Positions 23,961 to 35,200 of a stretch of 64,000 bases of DNA are shown here, piece by piece (position 1 is the first letter of the stretch; each line of letters opens with the position of its first letter). The stretch is from contig NC_073745.1 in the NCBI RefSeq assembly GCF_029784135.1, positions 239,168,191-239,232,190 on the forward strand, read 5' to 3'. Source of the stretch: Toxorhynchites rutilus septentrionalis (taxonomy: Eukaryota; Arthropoda; Insecta; Diptera; Culicidae). The position numbers and the translations under genes were made by a program. Below the pieces are notes generated by a model. That model saw nothing but the letters and a program-made list of their open reading frames with translations. It did no database searches and had not been told where the DNA came from.

Positions 23961-25069
23961 GGCATATGTTTCAAACCAAGATTTTCAACAGCGCATTAAT
24001 CCCAGCCGATATAGGGTATGAATAATGCATTCAAAGCAACGTGTTCAACCATGTTCAACTCACATATTGTAACATTAGAAACTACCATCGTTGTGCAGAT
24101 GTTGTATCTGTTTAGCATTGATGCATTTTCCATCAATTATTGTGAGGAATAATGAGGATGAAACAATGCCTCCACTGCCTTTCATTATATCTCCAAGAGC
24201 TTTAACTCATCAATTTAATTTTCCTTTCTTATAAATTTTCAATGATCAATTTTGTGATGTTTAGCCCAAATTTATATTCTATTCTCTACATATTACTGTT
24301 ATACGAAAATTTTCATCAATGGATTATTATGGTTTTGAATTAAATCCTAGGTAAAATTTGAATATTAAAAAAAAATATATAAAAAAATGCTATCGCTTTT
24401 CTCGCTAAAACGACAATTTGCACAGTTTTGCGCTACTGCGCAAAAGCCTTCGTTCGAAGGCTTATGTTTTTACCTAAATGTTGCATGAGGTAGCAACGGT
24501 GGCAAAATGTGGCAGCAAAACTTTCAAGCTGGTTTTCTACAAAAAATCCCTTTTTTTCATTACATTTTTTTGTCGGGCCTAATATGATGAAATCAATATC
24601 TTATGGAAGAGATTTGTTTTGTATAGTTTTTCGAACAACTTTTCCGTTGACGCAAAAAAATCCAAGCTATCATTGAAGCTGCAGAGCGTTTCAAAGTAAT
24701 GTACTTTCTTTCAATAAATCCTCAAAAACGTCAGTATGCCAGCCTTTGAAAAGTCATTAAAAATCAGATTTCATGATATTGCGTCCAAATTAGGGATTTA
24801 AAATATTACGAAACAGCTGAGGCAATTTTATTTTTTTGATTGATGGCTAGCGATTCCCCACTGTGCAGTGGCTTGATAGACAACAGTCCTGATCTTAGGG
24901 GTTCATAAACCACTCACCCTTCCAACGTGCACAGCTCGAGGTTCAATCAATCATAGGATATGCCTCCAGTGGTCTTGAAATCTTGAAGTTTACAGTTAGC
25001 TGATAAGGCATCCGACTTGCATTAAATTTTTCGACTAAAACGATTATCGTTCTGTTTTGGATAGCTTCC
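23961..25069. other. AT-rich stretch, no gene seen
   Basis: No supported gene. A small hairpin, 'aagccttcgttcgaaggctt' at 24448-24467, is the only notable structure. Confidence 0.5.
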
Positions 25070-25636
25070 TCTGACTTTTTTGTAAAAAAATTGTAGGTCT
25101 GATAGATTTGTTGTAGGTTTTTTCAACTTTTTTTCGGAAAATCTTAACTTAAAAACTATAAGATCTACAAAAAGTTGGTCAGAGAATGAAATGTAAATTA
25201 ATTAGGTTTTCATTAAAAATTATCAAAAAATTTTTGGAGAAAAATTCCATTAAAAAAAATATTTGAAAATTAAAATTCATTTTTCTCGGAAACAAATGCT
25301 TTTAAAAATTCTGAAAAATATATCTATATTAAAAAGGCTTTTATTTGTTTTCGAGAAAAATGAATTTTCATTTCCAAAATATTTTTTTTTCAATGGAATT
25401 TTAGCCCTTAAAATTTCGAACAAGTTTTCCATATATCGGACGATGGGCACATTTATATGGAAAAAGTTGTTCGAACAACAACTTTTTTAATTTTTTTCTT
25501 TAAAAAAATAGTATTAAAGTTTAATTCGTAACATTTTTATGTAAAACATGAAAAAGTTGTTGTTCGAAAAACTTTTTACCTGTAAAAGTGCCCATCTTCC
25601 GATGTATGAACGACTTGTTGGAAATTGTAAGGGCTA

Positions 25637-25684
<48 letters not shown>

Positions 25685-26040
25685 TGGGAATTTAAAAAAA
25701 ATAAGTTTTTGAGAAAAATCTATTTCAATTTTTAAAATAACTTTTTTGTCAGCGAATTTTTTTCCAAAAAATTGGTATTTTTTGTGAAAAATTCCTACAT
25801 TTCATACTTTGACAAGAATTTTGTAGGCATAATAGTTTTTAAATTATAATTTTTTGCAAAAAAATAAGAAAAAAAAAGTAATTTTTCGAAAAAGTAGTCT
25901 AATTCTTTTTCGAATATTTGAAGTATGCAAAGTTGTTTAAATGACCCATGTCTTTACACCCACAACGTTTCCCTACTATCTGAGATGGTGCTGCCAACTC
26001 CTAAGACGAGTTGGCATGAAATTTGTCCATATGTTTTTTT
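25070..26040. repeat. AT-rich repeat family, copy 2 (uninterrupted)
   Basis: Homologous to 11950-12581 plus 14192-14945 (see copy 1), ending with the same block around 'tttacacccacaacgttt' (25953-26035). It shows the pre-insertion state of copy 1 at the mini-me-like insertion point. Contains the TA microsatellite 25641-25680. Confidence 0.65.
25641..25680. repeat. (TA)20 microsatellite
   Basis: Forty bases of uninterrupted TA inside the AT-rich repeat copy 2; the related site in copy 1 has only four to five TA units. Confidence 0.95.
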
Positions 26041-26430
26041 TACGTTTTCCATCATTTGCATCCCACGAGTCACCTAGGGAAATAATGGTGCACTGTACCA
26101 GTGCCCTGACTGACTGCACTTGTACCTCATAGTGTCAATTAGTGACAGAGTATTTATTTAACCCCATGCTCAACACGGACCGCATAACACCTTGTGATTC
26201 GGGTTACCCATATTATTTTACAGAGATTGTGGCCAATTAACTCTAACGCGGCTCATTTATCTGGGCGTGTGATCGACAATATAGTTTCATGTTTCCAATA
26301 ATAAATCGACGTTATCTGATAAGCGTTCGAATCATAACCACAGATTGGCAATACTTTCGCAAAGCACTAAAATTTTTGATTGATATTGTATGTTGGTCGA
26401 TTTTAACATCTATGACACTGCAAAAAATTA

Positions 26431-27500
26431 ACATTTCGTAGAAATACGTAAGATCAGGAGTGGCATTTCGCATTTCGAAACGAGTGATTTTTGTTCGTCT
26501 CGACCACTTTTGCCATTATGAATCTGGTTGTTGTTTGGTTGAGCCATACCAAGTAAAAATTTTTCTCCTTCATTACATTAATTTGGTACAACCAGAAGCC
26601 ATAAGATTCAAAACGGCCGCTAATTTCAAAGCTGCAGATGTAGCAGTGCTCCTGAAAGTTGTTTGGAAAACGGTGTATCCGATTTATCTTCAAATGCATC
26701 TCGACTAAGTCTGATACACTCTTAAATATAATTTTAAAACTATATATATAAACAATTTTCTTACATCTATGGTTGGTCAGGTGGAAAACCGATTATTCAC
26801 GGTCTACTCGATTTTAGAAGGGTGACATATTTTTAGGAGAAGGAAATTGTAACAATGTTGATGAACACTCAATTCTTAAATGTATTTGTATATTTATAGT
26901 GTATTTACGTTTCAACTTATTCTACTACTTATAGCAAGGGGACGAATTACCCGCAAAAGTGTTTGGAAGAATGTCGGGAGTGAGAACTGAACTCGTGATC
27001 TCTGCGTGATTGGTATGGATGTTACCATTACGCCAGATCGCCTCCACAAAGCCTGATATACTGCCGAAACCTTGAAACAAAACAATAATTATTATCATTC
27101 ATATCGGAAACGTACATAAGACAAACTCACTCATTTTCACTTATTGAAAGAGAGTCCTTTTATCCCTCAACTCCCGCTCCTGTGGAATGAGCGTACTCTC
27201 TTCTTCACTATCGCTATCGTCAAAAAACATTTCGCGATCTTTTTTTTTAATCACAATTCTAATACAATATCAAATTAAATTTATGTTTCGATATTCATAT
27301 TTGCAATAACCGTGAAGTTTGCTTTGTTTACAAACCCAAAAAACTGACATTTCTCTTCGAGACAAATTTTGCTCGATATCTAGTACACTGAAAATAATAA
27401 CTCGAAAAAGATACAAAATTTATTTTATACAGAATTATCTCAAAACGAGTTACTCGTTTCGAAATGCGCAATGTCACCCCCGAAAAGTCTACGAAATTAC
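26431..27500. mobile_element. Probable MITE with inverted ends, carrying a SINE
   Basis: 'gcatttcgaaacgagt' at 26470-26485 is matched by its inverse at 27452-27467, and 'atttcgtag' lies outside it on both sides. Between them lies a SINE insertion (26721-27048), so the element without it is about 0.74 kb. No transposase frame. Confidence 0.55.
26721..27048 (-). mobile_element. SINE with tRNA head and I-element-like 3' tail
   Basis: Read on the minus strand, 27048-26973 is tRNA-like: A box 'tggcgtaatggtaaca' (27035-27020) and B box 'gagttcagttctc' (26994-26982). From about 26953 down to 26725 the sequence matches the 3' UTR of the I-clade LINE at 29681-35392 (its 29980-29745), with phrases such as 'cgaattacccgcaaa' and 'tcttacatctatggtt'. 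Imperfect 14-bp target duplications flank it (26707-26720 and 27049-27062; AAGYCTGATAYACT). It lacks the last ~57 nt of that LINE. A SINE of this composition would be mobilised by the LINE's reverse transcriptase. Confidence 0.75.
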
Positions 27501-27817
27501 ACGAACAAAAAATCTAGCAACTCTGCTCTGATCCCATTCCTGCAATGTGCTTATTAACACATTCGAAACGGAGTTAATAAGAATCAACAGGGAAAGAATT
27601 TATGATGCACCGTAAAATCTTCAAAAGGCACACAAGACAGACATTAATACCAGTTGTACCATTTTGGGGGGATTCATGTTTCAACAACCCACGAGTCTCG
27701 GTTGCGTCTCCCTTGGAGGCATGATTTATGGGAAGCACATAGTTGGAGTTGCATATCAATTGCATCGAGTTGTGAAACGTGTAATGTTTAATGTTTCGTT
27801 TTCTTTTCCGATTTTAG

Positions 27818-29240
27818 GTAGCAGCACCGATCTCTCGCCATCGCTGTTGGGCTATTACGACACTTTGGCGACCAAAGTAGGAGCCGATCACATCAATGGA
27901 AACACTTCAGTCCAATCGCCGGCTTCAAACGAAAACATCAGCACCCAAAGCAATCTGAATGCAACAACAGTGAAAACCACAAACATCACTGAAGGTAATG
28001 TAACCACTCCATCACAATCAATCAGCGAGCAGGAGGTACTTCAGATTAGCGAAGTAATCCAAAGTAACAGCGGGAAAACGTTTCAATCAAGTCATTTGCT
28101 GAAGCCCAAAGGGATCCACCATAGCAGTGATCATCCGAGTGTAGATCATTCGAGGTTTACAAAGCCAGCCCTTATCCACCCCAAGTCTGGGGACAAATTC
28201 AGGAACCTGTCTTCGAACGTCCAGAGGATACTGTCGAACACTGAAGCGGTTGCGAGTGCTGAGTTAGGCGAGACTAACCGAACGAGGTTAGTTCATACGC
28301 ATTTTCACCGAAGTCAGCTTCAGTCCGCTTCCTTCACCACTAGTCGTATGATCTCTAGTTCAGCTACAACAACGAGGCACACCTTCAAAAATCTGCCTCT
28401 GTCGAAAAACATCACTAAAATCACCACCCAAGCCTCGTCCGAGGATGAACACTGCGACAAGAATGGCAACTGTGATACCTCCCTAGAAGAACCCATCCCA
28501 AAGTTAAGCCTAATCCAGCAGCGAATAAAGTCCCTCACGTCGGCACTAATAGGCGAGGGAGAAACACCGGTCGAGGAAAGTCCCAAGCTTCCCGATTTAG
28601 AGCAGCCTGTGCTGCGAAATCATCAGAAATCTGCAATGGAGGCAGCTAGTCAGCAGCAACAAGAAACTACAAAGCTCGGGGAGGATGCATTCGTCGAGAA
28701 TTGCGACGAATCGGAACATCGGAATACGATCGTTGAAGCACACAACAAGTGTATGAGCCTGGTCGTAGTGGAACCGCTGGGCGATGTCGACCAAGAAGAC
28801 GCGCAGGAAAATCGCCCCAAGTTGACCTACGCCCAGGTACGGCTATTGAGCACCGATCGACCACGACCACTGCCGGGATCGCCTCGGCTACCTCGGTCGA
28901 GTGGTGGTGTGGGACTTAAAAATCAGACTCTCACGGCAGCTTCCACTCCCAGCCTTCTTCAAACACCAGGAACTCCCGCTCTCAGTACCCGACCGCTGTC
29001 CGCAACATCGATCTGCTCGTACTCTTCCAGCAGCAGTTCCGGCTCGGATAACCTACTTCTAGTCAGTGGCAAGTGCTGTGGGGCACCATCCTATCAGGCA
29101 AGTGTCGAAAGTTTGGCCGATCAGAGCGAGTGCGAGCAGGGAGGAGGCACCATTGGTCTAACGATGTGCGAGCGGGCTGTTATGGAAATTGTGGACTCGG
29201 AGCGCAGCTTCGTCGAAGATCTGGGCCAAGTCATAAAAGG
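27818..29240 (+). CDS. RhoGEF exon A: N-terminal region and start of DH domain
   Basis: The acceptor 'ttcttttccgattttag' ends at 27817 and the donor 'gtaagt' starts at 29241. The exon begins with the last two bases of a codon and ends in phase 2. It encodes about 474 residues, rich in Ser, Thr, Gln and Asn, with a Ser run 'SYSSSSSSGS' near 405-415 and a basic Pro-rich patch 'RPRPLPGSPRLPRS'. The last 25 residues, 'CERAVMEIVDSERSFVEDL' onward, are conserved region 1 of the DH domain. An in-frame ATG at 27664 lies upstream, but the residues before 27818 look intronic and the acceptor is strong, so I place the boundary at the acceptor. This implies at least one more upstream exon. Confidence 0.85.
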
Positions 29241-32200
29241 GTAAGTCTCTTATGAACATCTTTTTTCATAAATTTTTGAATTTTCATCTTTTGTATTTGG
29301 CTCAAATTTTGCAGACGCATTTTTTATGATCAAAGAAAAACTATTTGCATCATCGATTTGTCATTTTGACTCTAGCCTTACTTTTGAGAAGGGCCCAAGC
29401 ACGGATTGCTTGAAAATTTTCAAAAAAATATAACTCACAAACGATTGGTCCAATTGACTTGGTTTCCTCCACAATGCACAATGGTTCAGGAGGTGCATTT
29501 AAGTGGAAATTATCATCTGAAGCTCGACAGTTATTCTCTAGACAAAAACTGTCTTCGACAAAGTTGTTGCGTATGATAAAGCGCTTATTCTGATGTTGTC
29601 AAAAAAAGGGCGATCAATATTTACGATGAAATAAAAATTCCAACTTTCTTATATTCATTGATAGAGGTAAACACAATGTTTTTTTTTTATTAATTCGTTT
29701 ATTTTTACAGACTCAGTTACTTAAGTTTAAAGGAGCCGAATTCTTAAATATATTTTTAAAACTATATATATAAACAATTTTCTTACATCTATGGTTAGTA
29801 AGGTGGAAAACCGATTACTCGCGGTGTACTCGAGTTTAGAAGGGTGACATATTTTTAGGAGAAGGATGGGATATAAGGGAATTGAAACAATGTTGATGAG
29901 CACTCAATTCTTAAATCTATTCGTATATCTATAGTTTATTTACATTTCAACTTCTTCTACTATTTATAGCAAGGGGACGAATTACCCGCAAAGGAAGGAA
30001 AGGAGGGTATAAGGATGTAGGGACAATCACATACGAAGATCTATAGCTTTAAGGAAAACATATATATGGGACATGTAATCAAGGTCTAACCGAGCCAACA
30101 CATCTCTCACCGGCACATTGGGCTGTCTTCCTCGGGCCCGAAGGGAGTTTTCTAAATTCGATCTGGCGACCAGATACACCTCGCACGACCAAACAACGTG
30201 CTCGACGTCGTGATAACCTTGGCCACAAACGCAGAGATTGCTGCTGGCAAGATTGAAACGGAAGAGTAGTGCATCTAACGAACAGTGATTGGACATGAGT
30301 CGGGAGAAGGTGCGAATAAAGTCCCGACTCAAGTCCAGACTTTTGAACCACGGTTTGAGGCTAACCTTTGGGATAATCGAGTGAAACCACCGGCCCAATT
30401 CATCTTCATTCCACTTGCGTTGCCAGTTAGCGATGGTATTTTTGCGAACTAAAGAATAAAATTCATTGAAGGCGATTTGACGCTGATATATATCGCCTTC
30501 AATTGCACCTACCTTTGCCAATGAGTCAGCCCTCTCATTATCCGGAATTGAGCAATGTGAAGCGACCCAGACAAAGGTAATGACATAACAGCGTCTGGAT
30601 AAAGCACTCAAAATGTCTCGTATTCTCTCAAGGAAGTACGGCGAGTGCTTTTCCGGCCTCACTGAACGGATAGCTTCGACAGAGCTATGACTATCCGTTA
30701 CAATGTAATAGTGTTCAACAGGTCGTGAGGCGACGCTGTCCAGCGCCCAGTATATCGCTGCCAATTCAGCAATATATACCGAGCAAGGATTCTGAAGACT
30801 GTGTGAGGTGCTAAAAAATACGTTGAACACTCCAAATCCTGTGGACTCATCATAGAGGACCCATCAGTAAAGTATATATTATCACAATTGATACGCCCAT
30901 ACTTTGCATTGAAGATTGTAGGAACGAACCCCAATCTAAGATAATCTGGATTTTCATGGATTTTCTCCTTCATGAACAGATCGAAATGTACAGAGGAATT
31001 GATGTAGTCAGGAAAACAAACACGGTTGGGAATATACGAAGAAGGATCAACCTGCATGGTGATGAATTCATGATATGAATTCATGAATCCAGAATGAAAA
31101 TTTAGCTCGATAAGCTGCTCAAAATTTCCGATCACCAATGGATTCATAACCTTACACCGGATGAGGAACCGAAGAGATAATAAATTGAAGCGATCTTTTA
31201 GTGGGAGTACGCCTGCCAAAACCTCGAGACTCATGGTATGCGTTGAGGGCATACATCCCAACGCAATACGGAGACAAAGATACTGAATTCGCTCGAGTTT
31301 AATGAGGTGTGTTTTGGCAGCTGATTGAAAACAGAAACTGCCATACTCCATCACTGAGAGAATAGTTGTTCGATACAACATAATAAGATCTTCGGGATGG
31401 GCTCCCCACCAGGTGCCGGTAATTGTACGGAGAAAGTTTATTCTTTGTTGACATTTTTTACTCAGATACCTAATATGGGCCCCCCAAGTACATTTGGAGT
31501 CGAACCAGACCCCAAGATACTTGAATGACATAGCATGAGTGATCGGTTTACCCAAAAGTTGAAGCTTTGGTTTTGCTGGTCTATGCTTCCTAGAAAAAAC
31601 CACCATCTCTGTTTTCTCCGTGGAGAATTCGATCCCTAGCCCAATGGCCCAGGTTGAAAAATTGTTCAAAGTATCTTGTAAGGGTCCTTGCAGGTCGGAT
31701 TCGTTTGATCCTACGACAGACACCATCCCATCATCTGCAAGTTGTCTTAGGTTGCAATTTTGTGTAAGGCAATTGTCGATGTCGCTTACATAGAAGTTGT
31801 ACAAAAGGGGGCTTAAACATGAGCCCTGGGGGACTCCCATGTAGGAGATCCGACTTACTGTCGAATCCCCATGAGAAAAATTCAAATGTTTCTCACAAAG
31901 CAAGTTATATAACATATTATTCAATAGAGGCGGTAGACCCCGAGAGTGTAATTTGTCTGACAAAACCTCTATTGAAACAGAATCAAAGGCCCCCTTTATG
32001 TCCAAGAATACTGAAGCCATTTGTTTTTTTTCGGCGTAAGCCATTTGAATTTCTGAAGAAAGCAACGCAAGACAATCATTCGTCCCCTTGCCCCTGCGGA
32101 ACCCATATTGTGTATCTGAGAGTAGGCCATTCGTTTCAACCCATCGATCAAGGCGAAACAAGATCATTTTCTCCAACAATTTCCGTATACAAGACAGCAT

Positions 32201-35200
32201 TGCTATTGGGCGGTACGAATTGAAGTCGGACGCGGGTTTTCCGGGTTTTTGAATAGCTATAACTCGTACTTGTCTCCAATCATCTGGAACAATATTATGC
32301 TCCAGAAACCGATTGAATAAGTTCCACAAGCGATGTTTCGCCACATCAGGGAGATTTTTCAGCAAGTTGAACTTAATTCTATCCGATCCCGGAACAGAAT
32401 TGTATCATGAAAGGAGAGCAAGAGAGAATTCTACCATCGAAAACTCGGAATCAAGATCGCACCTATCTTGTGGTATATCTCGAACAATTTTTTGAACAGG
32501 AGCAGAATCAGGACAAACCTTCCGTGCAAAATTCAAAATCCATCGATGTGAATATTCTTCGCTTTCATTCGTTGAAGAGCGACTTCTCATGTTTCGAGCC
32601 ACTTTCCATAATTTTTTCATTGACGTTTCTCGTGACAAACCTCCCACGAAATTTCGCCAATAAGCACGTTTTTTCCCTTTGATCAAGTTTTTTAATTGAT
32701 TTTCAAGGTCCAAATACGTCTGAAAATTTTCAGGGGTTCCACGTTTCCGAAAAGCTTTAAATGCATTCGATTTTTCTACATAAAGCTTGGAACATATGCT
32801 ATCCCACCATAGATTGGGAGGCCTTCGACGAATAGTGGAACCTGGGATGGGTTTCGTTTGAGCGCGAACCGCGCTGTCATAGATCAAACGAGAAAGGAAG
32901 TTATACTCTTCCAATGGAGGTAAACCATCTCTGGAATTGATGGCTAGAGCAATCGCGTCCGTATATTTTTTCCAGTCAATGTGTCTTGTGAGGTCATATG
33001 CCATGTTTATAGATTCAGAAGAATTCGACCCAATGGTGATGGAAATTTTGATTGGCAAGTGATCACTACCGTTGGGGTCCTGGATTACATTCCACTTGCA
33101 ATCTAACGATAGTGAATTCGAGCAAAGCGAGAGGTCAAGAGCACTTGGGTTAGCAGGAGGTTTAGGCACACGTGTTGTTTCCCCAGTGTTCAAAACGGTC
33201 ATATTGATGTTGTTACAAAGGTCATATATCAACAATGAACGATTGTCGTCGTACTGTTCCCCCCAGGCAGTTCCATGAGAGTTGAAGTCTCCCAAGATCA
33301 ATCGTGGCTCAGGAAGAAGTGAGCACATGTCATCAAGTTGTTTGCGGCTAACCGCAGCTCTCGGAGGCCAATACAAACTGACAATACAGAGGTCTTTGCC
33401 TCTGATGTTTGCATGACAAGCAACAGCTTCGATCCCTCCAATAGGTGGAAGGTCAATTCGAAAAAATGAGTGGCACTTATTGATCCCCAATAGTACCCCT
33501 CCGTATCTGTCATCGCGGTCCAAGCGTATAATATTAAAATCGTGGAAAGAGATATCATCTCGCGAAGAAAGCCAAGTTTCGGACAGAGCAAAACATCACA
33601 ATTGAAGTTATGAATTAAAAATTTGAATGTATCCAATTTAGGGATAAGACTACGACAATTCCACTGAAAAACAGTGATATCTCCGACCTCTCTATCTAAA
33701 TTAGACATCAAGAGAGATAATCATTGCAAGGAGGGGCCAAGTTTGCATCAATTGCTGTAAAATTGTCTTTAATACTGGAAGCATTGAGATGACAAGGGTT
33801 CTGATGGAGTCGGAAACATTAAAACACTTGAAGATTTGATCCAAAAGGTCAGACAACTTTATAAATCCCGATTGGGAAGTTGAGCTGGACGGAAAAACAG
33901 GGACAGTTGGGGTTTTTGATGTCCCCTCGAGTGCTGGGTCGTTCGAAGGTGAACTATTCCCACGGAAGCCAGGAGGAACCTGATTTTGCTTGTCCGCTGC
34001 ACTCGATTTTTTAGGCAAGCTAACTGGGGGTATCACCGGGGGGACTTGTTCTTGAACTTTGGGAGTGGTCACATTTTTGCGCCGGGGATTCCCTTTGAAA
34101 ATAAACGGTGTGCTCCCGCTAGCTGTGTCCGCTTCCATTTCATCAACTGGCAACGTGGAAAAGATATTGTGTGTTGAGATTGGTTGTTGTTGTTGTTGGG
34201 CCAGTGGAGAAGCGCCCTTTAAAATTTCCGCAAAAGTGCGCTTCGAGCGTTCCTTTAAAGAGCGCTTCTGTTTCTCCCAGCGACTCTTGTAAGTTTCACA
34301 AGCTGAGAGCGCGTGTGGGGATCCTCCGCAATATGGACACTTATGCTCAGTCGCACTGCAGGATTTCCCCTCATGTTGCTCTCCGCGAGTGGCACAGCGC
34401 TCCTTGTTGGCACAATAATCTGAAGTGTGACCAACTGACTTGCATTTGTTGCAAGTCATGGGCTTTGGCACGAAGAGTTGCACAGGTAGTCTCAATTTGT
34501 CCACCATAACGTAGTCAGGGAGGGCGGCACCAGCAAAGTTTTGGCCGGAGGAAAACAACCCACGGGCCAGTTCCAGGTGCATCTTCTGGATAAACTCTGA
34601 CACGTGGAGCGGAGACAACAGAGGAAGAAGATGAGGACGAGGACGAGGACGAGGATTGGGTTGGATCGGAAACATCAGAAGAGGGAAGCGAAATCGATGA
34701 TGGGAGAGGGGGAGTGGAAGTAACAGTGGGTTCAGAAGGGAGGCTTGCTATTTTCTTAGAGGGGGGCTTGGAAGGATGAGCAGATTCGTCCCCAGAAGAA
34801 TTATCTTCTTTTTGAGGGACTTGTTTATGTTTTTTCCCAGATCTTGAATGGGATTCATTATCGGAGATCTCCATCTCTGGAGATCCTCCACTATTCTCCA
34901 TTTTACAAAAATTTGTGTCTTATTTCTAATCTATTATTGATTTTAACAATAATCTCAAAAAAAAAATAACAAAACAAACAAACAAAAAATTATGATGATA
35001 ATATTAAGCAATGAACATATGAGTTGAACAATAATATTAATATTAAATATGTGTACCTTAATATAAAAGTTGTTCCGATACTGCACTCTACTGCCCTAAC
35101 CAGGGAGAGACAGAGGCTACGCGCTATGGATCAACACAATAGCGCAAGAATAGCTCACACGGTCACGTGATGATAATTCCCGTTAACGACAGCCACACGA

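Noticed and set aside
26973..27045. Functional tRNA gene on the minus strand
   Set aside because: The acceptor ends do not pair and it continues into a LINE-like tail; it is a SINE head.
27664..27817. In-frame ATG extending RhoGEF exon A upstream
   Set aside because: The added residues look non-coding and a strong pyrimidine-tract acceptor ends at 27817; a spliced upstream exon is more likely.
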